Below are positions 47,723-58,680 of a stretch of 64,000 nt of DNA, one piece after another. The position numbers and the translations under genes are program-made. The notes beneath the pieces are model-generated. The model was not told where the DNA came from and searched no databases. It was given only the letters and a program-made list of their open reading frames with translations. Position 1 is the first letter of the stretch. Every line of letters begins with the position of its first letter. Source of the stretch: Alviniconcha marisindica (Eukaryota > Mollusca > Gastropoda > Provannidae); assembly GCA_018857735.1 (NCBI GenBank), contig JABMCL010000742.1:335001-399000 (forward strand), in the 5' to 3' direction.

Positions 47723-48054
47723 GTATGGTGGATTCACACTACCCACCTGGCCAAACCTTTCAGGACCCTGCCGTCGGGGTGTTTTACTAGTTTTCTGCAG
47801 ACTGTTGCATGTCCTTCTGCTTAGCACAGTATGTACAATCTGCACACGTGCTATGCAAGATCCTTCCAGGAATTGTCCCTGATAAGTTCCCTTTTTTAAG
47901 GTTCCAACCTGTTGTTTTCATGTACATCTAAGGTGTGTTGGTCTTTTGACGTTTGATTCTGTAATCCACCATGTGTAAAATCCCAGAGGGTCACGGGGCA
48001 ACTTGAAAGGGTCACGACTTTTATCGACTGTATGGGAGGCATTAATAATGACGG

Positions 48055-48149
48055 ACAATCGAGTCACATGCACACAGACAGACAGGCACATGACAGAGAT
48101 GTGTGCACATACAAATGCACACAGGCATACAAACCTGCTTACAAGCTTG

Positions 48150-48202
<53 letters not shown>

Positions 48203-48215
48203 CACACACACACAT

Positions 48216-48293
<78 letters not shown>

Positions 48294-48325
48294 TGCACAC
48301 ATGCATGCATGCACACACACACATT
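48055..48325. repeat. CA microsatellite
   Basis: Long (CA)n with ACAGGCA-type edges, in seipin intron 7. Confidence 0.97.
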
Positions 48326-48379
48326 AGATGTCACCCCCTTATCACATCACACCACCAGCTTTCACTACTGCTGAGTCAC

Positions 48380-50238
48380 GTTACACATGTCAGCTGGTTT
48401 GCAATACCACCTGACCGCATTGCACACATTGTCTTGTTCACTTGTGAGTAACACCTGTGTTTTAATTAACACCCAGGATTACTTGATACATCATCTCATT
48501 TCCTTTCTGATACCACCTGTTTGCACTACCACCCGATCACGTTGCACACGTCATCTTGTTCACTTGTGAGTATCACATGAGTTCCTACCCCCTGGATCAG
48601 GTGACGCTTTGTCTCCTTGTCTTACAGACACCACCCACATTCCTTTCCCCAGATCACATTACAAACCTGATTCCCATTCACGCGCTGCAGCCTTTTACTC
48701 TAATGAAAATGTCCACGTTGAACTTGGCCTGGGCGTGGAATACTGCGTCGCATTTGGCCGACTAGGGGTGGGTGTGAGCTGTGCTCATCTCTGCTGTGGG
48801 GTTGGGGTGAGCACAGCTTGTGTTCTGTCATCTGGCTTCCTTTCTGAAGGCTAGAAACTCTGGAAGGGGGTGATTAGCGAGCATTATGGCAGATGGATGG
48901 CACATTTGGAGTGAGTACGACTTATATCAAACTGATGATTCAAGTCTGGTCCAGATCACAGGTGTGAACGCAGCAGTGGCACGCAGCCCGAGGTGAACCA
49001 AATGCACCCAGCCGGTGATGAGCTAAATAAACGGCCAGATGGCCAGGCCTGTTTTACAACCCCACTGATTGCATCACACCTGTCCTTTCATCTCCTTGCA
49101 GATACTACCTGTTTTACTTACCCCCCCCCCCCCCCCCCCCCCCCCCTGTTATCTCATCACACTTGTCCCTTCATCTTACCGATACTTTTTTTTAACCCCC
49201 CAGCCCATTCGCCCTCCTCCCCCCCCCCCCCCCCCAATCTCGTCACTCTCATCCCTTTATCGCTTTGCAGCTACTACCTGTTTTACTACCCCCCCCCCCC
49301 ACACACCACCCACACACACACCCACACCCGATATACCATCAAGCTTGTCCCTTCACCTCCTTGCACATAACTTTTTTTTTAACCCCCACATGCCTAGTCT
49401 CATCACACTCATCCCTTCATCTCTTTGCTGATACCACCTGTTTACTAATCCACCCCCCAACCCCCACTCTCCACCTGATATCTCATCACGTTTGTCCCTT
49501 CATCTTACAGATACTTTTTTTTTTTAAACCCTACGCCCAGTCTCATCACACTTGTCCCCTCATCTCTTTGCATGTACTGCCTGTTTTACTACCCACCCCC
49601 CACCCCACCCCACCCCCCACCCCACCCCAGATCTCGTCACACTCGTCCCTTCATCTCTTTGCTTATGCCACCTGTTTTACTAATCCCCACCCCCACCAAT
49701 TTATCATCACACTTGTCCCATCACCTTCTTACACATAACCTTTTTTTTTTTAACCCCCCACCCCTGAGCTCATCACTTTTGTGCCTTGCAGATACTACCT
49801 GTTTTACTACCCCCACCACCCCACCCGATCTCATCACACTCGTGCCTTCATCTCTTTGCAGATACTACCTGTTTTTACTAACCCCCCCCCCCCCCCCCCC
49901 CCCCCCACCTATCTCATCCACTCGTGCCTTCATCCTTTGCAGATACTACCTGTTTTACTACCCCCCCCCCCCCCCCCCCCCTCATCACACTCGTGCCTTC
50001 ATCTCTTTGCAGATACTACCTGTTTTACTAACCCCCCCCCCCCCCCCCCTCCTGATCTCTCCAACTCCCTTCTGTCAGTCTTACAAGCCCTTCCCACCCC
50101 CCCCCCCCCACCCCCCCCCCCCCCCCACATCACACTCGTGCCTTCACTCTTGCAGATACTACCTGTTTTACTAACCCCCCCCCCCCAGATCTCATCACAC
50201 TCGTGCCTTCATCTCTTTGCAGATACTACCTGTTTTAC

Positions 50239-50274
<36 letters not shown>

Positions 50275-50308
50275 ATCTCATCACACTCGTGCCTTCATCT
50301 CTTTGCAG
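48380..50308 (+). repeat. Array of partial copies of the seipin exon 8 acceptor and exon start
   Basis: A 65-130-bp unit contains CACTCGTGCCTTCATCTCTT, TGCAGATACTACCTGTTTTA and CTACCCCC with an expanded C run. About 15 copies precede the true exon 8 acceptor at 50308. Eight keep CAG followed by (A/C)TACTACCTG (near 49098, 49269, 49787, 49855, 49935, 50010, 50152 and 50217). Older diverged copies reach back to about 48380 (TTGCAATACCACCTG, TCTGATACCACCTG). A dispersed repeat interrupts at 48700-49030. In several copies CTACCC has become CTAACC, which in the seipin frame reads Arg-Tyr-Tyr-Leu-Phe-Tyr-stop. Confidence 0.9.
48700..49035 (+). mobile_element. Dispersed repeat of about 330 bp (copy 1)
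   Basis: Blocks AAAATGTCCACGTTGAACTT, CTGTCATCTGG, TTTGGAGTGAGTACGA, CACAGGTGTGAACGCAGCAG and AGCCCGAGGT occur in the same order at 57070-57440. Function and class unknown. Confidence 0.65.
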
Positions 50309-50580
50309 GTACTACCTGTTTTACTACCCCCTGAGCTGTGCCTTTTTGGGCATCCTCTTCAACTGCCTGTGGGTGACGGTGGCCTTCACCTTGACCTGGT
50401 ACAAACTGGGCCTGGAGTTGCTGAACGGCACGGAGGTCAAGGCCATCACCAGCAAAGACGAAGCCAGCGGAGAGAGGGCTGGGGAGCAGGAGGTCTGTCC
50501 TACTGAGGCCAAAGATCCGGTAGAGACCGTAGGAGAACTGGGCCCTGCTGAGGAGAAGAGAGCACGAACACCACCAAGAA
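50309..50580 (+). CDS. BSCL2: Seipin exon 8 (TM2 and cytosolic tail)
   Basis: 272 bp. Completes Arg, then YYLFYYPLSCAFLGILFNCL, WVTVAFTLTWYKLGLELLNG (TM2 about 237-260) and an acidic tail to RARTPPR plus one base. GLRYYLFYYPLSCAFLGILFN matches [21 protein letters not shown]. Acceptor TTTGCAG|GTACTAC, donor CAAGAA|GTAAGT. The acceptor is preceded by about 15 copies of itself and the donor is the first of well over 100 copies. Confidence 0.96.
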
Positions 50581-53500
50581 GTAAGTACCTGAAGATAGTG
50601 CTGAGGAAAAGTAAGTGCCCAAAGATAGATGAAGATAGCACCAAGAAGTAAGTACCTGAAGATAGTACCAAGAACTAAGTATCTGAAGATAGTACCAAGA
50701 AGTAAGTACCTGAAGATAGTGCTGAGGAAAAGTAAGTGCCCAAAGATACATGAAGATAGCACCAAGAAGTAAGTACCCGAAGACAGTACTGAGAAATACC
50801 TGAAGATAGTACTGAGAAATACCTGAAGATACTGAGAAATACCTGAAGATAGTACTGAGAAATACCTGAAGATAGTACTGAGAAAAAGTAAGTGCCCAAA
50901 GATACATGAAGATAGCACAAAGAAGTAAGTACCTGAAGATAGTGCTGAGAAAAAGTAAGTGCCCAAAGATACATGAAGATAGCACCAAGAAGTAAGTACC
51001 TGAAGATAGTGCTGAGAAAAAGTAAGTGCCCAAAGATACATGAAGATAGCACCAAGAAGTAAGTACCTGAAGATAATGCTGAGGAAAAGTAAGTGCCCAA
51101 AGATACATGAAGATAGCACCAAGAAGTAAGTACCCGAAGACAGTACTGAGAAATACCTGAAGATAGTACTGAGAAATACCTGAAGATAGTACTGAGAAAA
51201 AGTAAGTGCCCAAAGATACATGAAGATAGCACAAAGAAGTAAGTACCTGAAGATAGTGCTGAGAAAAAGTAAGTGCCCAAAGATACATGAAGATAGCACC
51301 AAGAAGTAAGTACCTGAAGATAGTGCTGAGAAAAAGTAAGTGCCCAAAGATACATGAAGATAGCACCAAGAAGTAAGTACCTGAAGATAGTGCTGAGAAA
51401 AAGTAAGTGCCCAAAGATACATGAAGATAGCACCAAGAAGTAAGTACCTGAAGATAATGCTGAGGAAAAGTAAGTGCCCAAAGATACATGAAGATAGCAC
51501 CAAGAAGTAAGTACCCGAAGACAGTACTGAGAAATACCTGAATATAGTACTGAGAAATACCTGAAGATACTGGGAAATACCTGAAGATAGTACTGAGAAA
51601 TACCTTAAGATAGTACTGAGAAATACCTGAAGATAGTACTGAGAAAAAGTAAGTGCCCAAAGATACATGAAGATAGCACCAAGAAGTAAGTACCTGAAGA
51701 TAGTGCTGAGAAAAAGTAAGTGCCCAAAGATAGATGAAGATAGCACCAAGAAGTAAGTACCTGAAGATAGTGCTGAGAAAAAGTAAGTGCCCAAAGATAG
51801 ATGAAGACACCACCAAGAAGTAAGTACCTGAAGATAGTGCTGAGGAAAAGTAAGTGCCCAAAGATACATGAAGATAGCACCAAGAAGTAATTACCTGAAG
51901 ATAGTGCTGAGGAAAAGTAAGTGCCCAAAGATACATGAAGATAGCACCAAGAAGTAAGTACCTGAAGATAATGCTGAGGAAAAGTAAGTGCCCAAAGATA
52001 CATGAAGATAGCACCAAGAAGTAAGTACCCGAAGACAGTACTGAGAAATACCTGAATATAGTACTGAGAAATACCTGAAGATACTGGGAAATACCTGAAG
52101 ATAGTACTGAGAAATACCTTAAGATAGTACTGAGAAATACCTGAAGATAGTACTGAGAAAAAGTAAGTGCCCAAAGATACATGAAGATAGCACCAAGAAG
52201 TAAGTACCTGAAGATAGTGCTGAGAAAAAGTAAGTGCCCAAAGATAGATGAAGATAGCACCAAGAAGTAAGTACCTGAAGATAGCACTGAGAAAAAATAA
52301 GTGCTTCATGTATCTACATGAAGACAGCACTAAGAAGTAAGCGCCTGGAAATGTGTGAAGATAGTACCAAGAAGTAAGTATCTGAAGATAGTACCAAGAA
52401 GTAAGTATCTGAAGATAGTACCAAGAAGTAAGTATCTGAAGATAGTACCAAGAAGTAAGTATCTGAAGATAGTACCAAGAAGTAAGTATCTGAAGATAGT
52501 ACCCAGAAGTAAGTATCTGAAGATAGTACCCAGAAGTAAGTATCTGAAGATAGTACCCAGAAGTAAGTATCTGAAGATAGTACCAAGAAGTAAGTATCTG
52601 AAGATAGTACCCAGAAGTAAGTATCTGAAGATAGTACCCAGAAGTAAGTATCTGAAGATAGTACCCAGAAGTAAGTATCTGAAGATAGTACCCAGAAGTA
52701 AGTATCTGAAGATAGTACCAAGAAGTAAGTATCTGAAGATAGTACCCAGAAGTAAGTATCTGAAGATAGTACCAAGAAGTAAGTATCTGAAGATAGTACC
52801 AAGAAGTAAGTATCTGAAGATAGTACCAAGAAGTAAGTATCTGAAGATAGTACCAAGAAGTAAGTATCTGAAGATAGTACCAAGAAGTAAGTATCTGAAG
52901 ATAGTACCAAGAAGTAAGTATCTGAAGATAGTACCAAGAAGTAAGTATCTGAAGATAGTACCAAGAAGTAAGTATCTGAAGATAGTACCCAGAAGTAAGT
53001 ATCTGAAGATAGTACCAAGAAGTAAGTATCTGAAGATAGTACCCAGAAGTAAGTATCTGAAGATAGTACCAAGAAGTAAGTATCTGAAGATAGTACCCAG
53101 AAGTAAGTATCTGAAGATAGTACCAAGAAGTAAGTATCTGAAGATAGTACCCAAAAAGTAAGTATCTGAAGATAGTACCAAGAAGTAAGTATCTGAAGAT
53201 AGTACCCAGAAGTAAGTATCTGAAGATAGTACCAAGAAGTAAGTATCTGAAGATAGTACCCAGAAGTAAGTATCTGAAGATAGTACCAAGAAGTAAGTAT
53301 CTGAAGATAGTACCCAGAAGTAAGTATCTGAAGATAGTACCAAGAAGTAAGTATCTGAAGATAGTACCAAGAAGTAAGTATCTGAAGATAGTACCAAGAA
53401 GTAAGTATCTGAAGATAGTACCAAGAAGTAAGTATCTGAAGATAGTACCAAGAAGTAAGTATCTGAAGATAGTACCAAGAAGTAAGTATCTGAAGATAGT

Positions 53501-54322
53501 ACCAAGAAGTAAGTATCTGAAGATAGTACCCAGAAGTAAGTATCTGAAGATAGTACCAAGAAGTAAGTATCTGAAGATAGTACCAAGAAGTAAGTATCTA
53601 AAGATAGTACCAAGAAGTAAGTATCTGAAGATAGTACCAAGAAGTAAGTATCTGAAGATAGTACCAAGAAGTAAGTATCTGAAGATAGTACCAAGAAGTA
53701 AGTATCTGAAGATAGTACCAAGAAGTAAGTATCTGAAGATAGTACCAAGAAGTAAGTATCTGAAGATAGTACCAAGAAGTAAGTGTCTGAAGATAGTACC
53801 AAGAAGTAAGTATCTGAAGATAGTACCAAGAAGTAAGTATCTGAAGATAGTACCAAGAAGTAAGTATCTGAAGATAGTACCAAGAAGTAAGTATCTGAAG
53901 ATAGTACCAAGAAGTAAGTGTCTGAAGATAGTACCAAGAACTAAGTATCTGAAGATAGTACCAAGAAGTAAGTGTCTGAAGATAGTACCAAGAACTAAGT
54001 ATCTGAAGATAGTACCAAGAACTAAGTATCTGAAGATAGTACCAAGAACTAAGTATCTGAAGATAGTACCAAGAACTAAGTATCTGAAGATAGTACCAAG
54101 AACTAAGTATCTGAAGATAGTACCAAGAACTAAGTATCTGAAGATAGTACCAAGAACTAAGTATCTGAAGATAGTACCAAGAACTAAGTATCTGAAGATA
54201 GTACCAAGAACTAAGTATCTGAAGATAGTACCAAGAACTAAGTATCTGAAGATAGTACCAAGAACTAAGTATCTGAAGATAGTACCAAGAAGTAAGTATC
54301 TGAAGATAGTACCCAGAAGTGG
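50581..54322 (+). repeat. Array copied from the seipin exon 8 donor
   Basis: It begins at the exon/intron boundary. Until about 52330 the unit is about 67 bp (ACCAAGAA|GTAAGTACCTG, then a second donor GAAAAA|GTAAGTGCCC), interspersed with 23-bp derivatives lacking GTAAGT. From about 52340 to 54320 it is about 73 near-identical 27-bp units (CCAAGAA|GTAAGTATCTG then AAGATAGTA). Variants include CCCAGAA and, near the 3' end, GAACTAAGT, which destroys the donor. All three minus-strand frames of the 27-bp unit are open, producing long spurious ORFs. Confidence 0.98.
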
Positions 54323-54402
54323 GTTTAACAATAGATATTAGCCATCTTGAAACTGGCAGCTGCTGCACTGATTGTACTGTGGTTTGCTGTTTGCTGTTAA
54401 GG
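54323..54402 (+). other. Only unique sequence of seipin intron 8
   Basis: About 80 bp between the donor array and the acceptor array, including GCAGCTGCTGCACTGATTGT. No gene signal. Confidence 0.7.
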
Positions 54403-55498
54403 GTGATTCTGTTTCAGGTTACATTCTGTTCAGTGTGATTCTGTTTCAGGTTACATCCTGTTCAGTGTGATTCTGTTTCAAGTTACACTCTGTTCATTGT
54501 GATTCTGTTTCAGGTTTATTCTGTTCAGAGTGATTCTGTTTCAGGTTACATTCTGTTCAGAGTGATTCTGTTTCAGGTTACATTCTGTTCAGAGTGATTC
54601 TGTTTCAGGTTACATTCTGTTCAGAGTGATTCTGTTTCAGGTTACATTCTGTTCAGAGTGATTCTGTTTCAGGTTACATTCTGTTCAGTGTGATTCTGTT
54701 TCAGGTTACATTCTGTTCAGTGTGATTCTGTTTCAGGTTACATCTGTTCATTGTGATTCTGTTTCAGGTTACTTCTGTTCATTTGGATTCTGTTTCAGGT
54801 TACATTCTGTTCAGAGTGATTCTGTTTCAGGTTACATTCTGTTCAGAGTGATTCTGTTTCAGGTTACATTCTGTTCAGAGTGATTCTGTTTCAGGTTACA
54901 TTCTGTTCAGTGTGATTCTGTTTCAGGTTACATTCTGTTCATTGTGATTCTGTTTCAGGTTACATTCTGTTCATTGTGATTCTGTTTCAGGTTACATTCT
55001 GTTCAGTGTGATTCTGTTTCAGGGTACATTCTGTTCAGAGTGATTCTGTTTCAGGTTACACTGTTCAGAGTGATTCTGTTTCAGGTTACATTCTGTTCAG
55101 AGTGATTCTGTTTTAGGTTACATTTTGTTGAGATTGATTCTGTTTCAGGTTTATTCTGTTCAGTGTGATTCTGTTTCAGGTTACACTCTGTTCATTGTGA
55201 TTCTGTTTCAGGTTTATTCTGTTCAGAGTGATTCTGTTTCAGGTTACATTCTGTTCAGTGTGATTCTGTTTCAGGTTACATCCTGTTCATTGTGATTCTG
55301 TTTCAGGTTACATTCTGTTCATTGTGATTCTGTTTCAGGTTACATTCTGTTCATTGTGATTCTGTTTCAGGTTACATTCTGTTCAGTGTGATTCTGTTTC
55401 AGGTTACATCCTGTTCATTGTGATTCTGTTTCAGGTTACATTCTGTTCAGTGTGATGCTGTTTCAGGTTACATTCTGTTCAGTGTGATTCTGTTTCAG
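54403..55498 (+). repeat. 32-bp array copied from the seipin exon 9 acceptor, about 34 copies
   Basis: Units GTGATTCTGTTTCAGGTTAC and ATTCTGTTCA(G/T) repeat up to the true acceptor at 55498. Nearly every copy keeps TTCTGTTTCAG|G. A few are 28-31 bp through small deletions. The exon 9 start (GTTACATTC) is included in each unit, so the unit spans intron end and exon start. Confidence 0.97.
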
Positions 55499-55650
55499 GT
55501 TACATTCAGCCATTCACCTTGACCGTGTCACCTGTGCGCACACAAACTGTTGGCGGGCACTCAAAGGCTGCTGGTGGCAGAGAGGATGCTGGGAGCCCCC
55601 GGAGCGGTGGTCAGCTCCGCCAGAGGGCTAAAGTGGACAGTCTAAGTTGA
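55499..55650 (+). CDS. BSCL2: Seipin exon 9 (C-terminal tail and stop)
   Basis: 152 bp. Completes Ser, then YIQPFTLTVSPVRTQTVGGH, SKAAGGREDAGSPRSGGQLR and ends AKVDSLS at TGA 55648-55650. The phase agrees with exon 8. The sequence is basic, Ser/Pro-rich and not conserved, as expected for the seipin cytosolic tail. It is the only segment after the acceptor array that stays open. Confidence 0.75.
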
Positions 55651-56229
55651 CCTACGTCTTCCTGTGGCCTGATTGTGCAGCAGGATAGGCGATGGTGCTA
55701 GCACAAGAATTAAGATAGGCAGTCATGTGAGCCGCTTTCATTTTCATAAATTGTGGAGGGTAGAGTTCACCTGGTAAATGTCTGCAAACAACATGATTTG
55801 AAGAAAAGGAGCCGCATCTAACCTGGGTCATACTCTTTAATGTCATTATTGATGTAGCTTCATTGACTTGGCAAAGGTCGACTGCCACAGACATCTTCGG
55901 TCACTTTGGTTCGTAATATGAAAACAGCAGGCTATCCACGCCCAACACTTCGGTGATTTGCCACAGAAGAGCATCCTATCAAAGTTTTGTTTATATTCTT
56001 GAAACTGTGATAAAATGGGTCCCACCCAGCATCCACCAATACTCCAAATGGGCAACAAAAACTTGAGTCTGTTCATCCTCAGCGGTGGTAGTTTCTTCTT
56101 CCATCATCCACAGGTTGAGACACCTGACAGTAAGCTATGGCTGATGGCCTGGTCACATCTGATAAACCGACTAGCCAGTCAGCAGTCAGATTCAGCCACA
56201 TCACCAAGACTTCACACAACATGACTTTC
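55651..56229 (+). other. Seipin 3' UTR (start), no other gene
   Basis: Follows the stop codon. No poly(A) signal is placed with confidence. Confidence 0.4.
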
Positions 56230-56700
56230 AAAGTACTTTGATGAAGGAAAGTTTCATTGACGTCTTGGTGAAGTCATCAAAGCTACCTTGATGAAGAAAA
56301 GCCTCATCGATGTCTTGGTGAAGTCATCAAAGCTACCTTGATGAAGAAAAGCCTCATCAATGTCTTGGTGAAGTCATCAAAGCTACCTTGATGAAAAAAA
56401 GCCTCATCAGTGTCTTGGTGAAGTCATCAAAACTACTTTGACGAAGAAAAGCCTCATCAGTGTCTTGGTGAAGTCATCAAAACTACTTTGACCAAGAAAA
56501 GCCTCATCAGTGTCTTGGTGAAGTCATCAAAACTACTTTGACGAAGAAAAGCCTCATCAGTGTCTTGGTGAAGTCATCAAAGCTACTTTGACGAAGAAAA
56601 GCCTCATCAGTGTCTTGGTGAAGTCATCAAAACTACTTTGATGTGTAAAAGCCTCGTCCATGTGTTGAAAAAGTCTTCAAAGCCTCGCCAAAGTCTTGGT
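56230..56700. repeat. 50-bp minisatellite, about 9 copies
   Basis: Units of GCCTCATCAGTGTCTTGGTG and AAGTCATCAAARCTACTTTG. The first and last copies are diverged. It probably lies in the seipin 3' UTR or just beyond. Confidence 0.95.
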
Positions 56701-57069
56701 GAAGTCATTGAAGCTACTTTGCCAAGCAGGTTTGCAGTACGTCAAGAACAGGCTTTACCAATCAGGGGCTTTTACTGCTTTCATCAAACCAGATGGCTAG
56801 GCCTGGGGTCTGGCAGTGCAATAGTTGTATAGTTGTTGATGAAGTATAATGTTGTGCATGTTTGTCAACATAATATGAACTGTGCTGTGTATGTTTTTTC
56901 GAGCGGTGCTAAATAAGTGTGTCTGTGTTACTTTGCTTGAAGTGGGTGGGGTCGGGGGGTGGGAGTGGGAGTATGTGTCTGGGTGTGATTTTCTGTAGGC
57001 TGTCACAATTCGCACATGAAATGAGTTCAACAAGTAGAGAGAGAGGGGGCAGGAAAATTCTGTCCAAAC
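56701..57069. other. Gene-free stretch
   Basis: Contains a G-rich run near 56940-56970. No exon. Confidence 0.45.
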
Positions 57070-57440
57070 TTGAATATTGGAGCCATTTGCACTTGCCAAA
57101 ATGTCCGTGCTGAACTTGGGCTGGATGCTGGACATTGTGTTTACACTTGTTGCTCCCAAAGACGGAGGTGAGTCACGCTCAGCTCTGTACTGGATATTGT
57201 GTTTACACTTGTTGTTCCCAGAGACAGATGTGAGTCACGCTCTGCTTTGTTCTGGAGTGGGGCTGAGTGAGGCTTACTGTCCGCTGCAAGCCTTCAGTTC
57301 TGTCATCTGGATATATGGCAGACAGGGAGCACCTTTGGAGTGATTATGATGTCCAACGTTTCATTGAAGTCTGGTAATGGTGCAGGTCACAGGTGTAGAA
57401 GCGGCGATGCACACCGAGGTCAAGCCAAGCCAGACACGGA
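57070..57440 (+). mobile_element. Dispersed repeat of about 350 bp (copy 2)
   Basis: Same order of blocks as 48700-49035 (AAAATGTCCGTGCTGAACTT ... CTTTGGAGTGATTATGA ... CAGGTCACAGGTGTAGAAGC), with an internal duplication of GGACATTGTGTTTACACTTG. Confidence 0.65.
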
Positions 57441-57459
57441 GCTGGCCACACTCCCAGCA

Positions 57460-57560
57460 TCGCTTTCTGGCATCTTCCTCCAAACTCTGTCAGAATTGGT
57501 TACGCCACTGAAGGCGGCACTTTCCTCCAAACTCTGCCAGAATTGGTTACACCACTGAAG
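57460..57560. repeat. About 46-bp tandem duplication
   Basis: TTCCTCCAAACTCTGYCAGA with ATTGGTTACRCCACTGAAGG, twice. Confidence 0.9.
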
Positions 57561-57789
57561 GGGCACTCTTTATCTCCAGGCAGCTTGTCCACCAACGCTG
57601 TCAGTGCCCTACAAACATTGTGGGTACTAATTAGACTGTGGAAGCAACATAATGTCCAAGCAGCATGCACGTAAATGTAAGACGCATCTGCCCTGGGTAA
57701 AGACAAGAGTTCCGTCTCAATTGAAACAATTTTGTTGTTTTTTGTGCTGGCACAAGCAGCATGGGTGGCTATAAAAGAAACACCTCATT

Positions 57790-57995
57790 TAATCTGAGTT
57801 GCACATAGTTCAGGAGCTGTGTGAGAGTCGAGGTGGCCGTCCTGGGCTGTCCGTCCTAACGAGCCTTCTGGTTTCCGTGGACGTAAAGCTATATTGAACC
57901 ATGCTTCGGCATTGGTCTCAGCTTGTCCCTAATATGTCAACTGACATCTGAGGACATTGAGCAACACTACCTACCTACCTACCTAATCTGAGTTG
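57790..57995 (+). mobile_element. Intact SINE with 12-bp target-site duplication
   Basis: TAATCTGAGTTG flanks the element at 57790-57801 and 57984-57995. The 182-bp element starts near AGTTCAGGAGCTGTGTGAGA, contains GGTTTCCGTGGACGTAAAG and GGCATTGGTCTCAGCTTG, and ends CAACTGACATCTGAGGACAT and a (CTAC)n tail. It is the same family as 27270-27446. The perfect duplication suggests a fairly recent insertion. Confidence 0.85.
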
Positions 57996-58392
57996 TGTCT
58001 GTTATGAACTTACTGTGATTTGAGCACCAAGGAAAAACTGTCCATTAGCTGACAGCTTTCTGAGTCCTACGGTGTAATCAGTTATGGCAGTGGTTGGAGG
58101 AAGGATGTCGTAAAGCAGTGCTTCAAGTTTGAGAGGTGGCCTGGGTTGTTCACAGGGCCCCATGGCAAGGTCTGCAGGTACAACAGCAACTGTCAGCTCT
58201 GCCCATGCTCACTTGGACAAGGAGCTACAGTCATAGCTTGTGACCGACGTCCATTTCTTGGTGCTTTTGGGTTGACCGCAGTAGACAGATGGTGCCCAAG
58301 GCGTGTCACCAGTCATTCAATATAAGATCATCAAACACACTCACATCTTTGGAATTGTCTTTGAAATCTCACCTCTTCAAGCTATCCTGTTG

Positions 58393-58394
<2 letters not shown>
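57996..58394. other. Gene-free stretch
   Basis: No exon recognised. Confidence 0.4.
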
Positions 58395-58439
<45 letters not shown>

Positions 58440-58442
58440 ATG
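58395..58442. repeat. GT microsatellite
   Basis: About 20 GT dinucleotides. Confidence 0.97.
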
Positions 58443-58496
58443 CTTGCAGAAGTTTGTTTTGACTGTTTTGTTCTTTGTAATGGGCTATGTGCTCCA

Positions 58497-58680
58497 ATTT
58501 GGAGAAATATCACTTAAAAGAGTACATTATTTGGAGAATAGCAGTTTAAAGAGTACATTATTTGGAGAATAGCACATAAAAGTACATTATTTGGAGAATA
58601 GCAGTTTAAAGAGTACATTATTTGGAGAATAGCAGTTTAAAGAGTACATTATTTGGAGAATAGCACATAAAAGACTGCAT
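58497..58680. repeat. 31-bp tandem repeat, about 6 copies
   Basis: Units of TTATTTGGAGAATAGCAGTT and TAAAGAGTACA, two with a short deletion. Confidence 0.95.

Noticed and set aside
52355..53161. Plus-strand open frame with a KIVPRSKYL nine-residue period
   Set aside because: A repeat translation that arises because the unit is 27 bp. It lies inside seipin intron 8, between a good donor and a good acceptor.
51605..54331. Minus-strand open frame of about 900 codons
   Set aside because: It is the translation of the 27-bp donor array, whose unit is open in all three minus frames. It has no start context, no splice signals and no domain.
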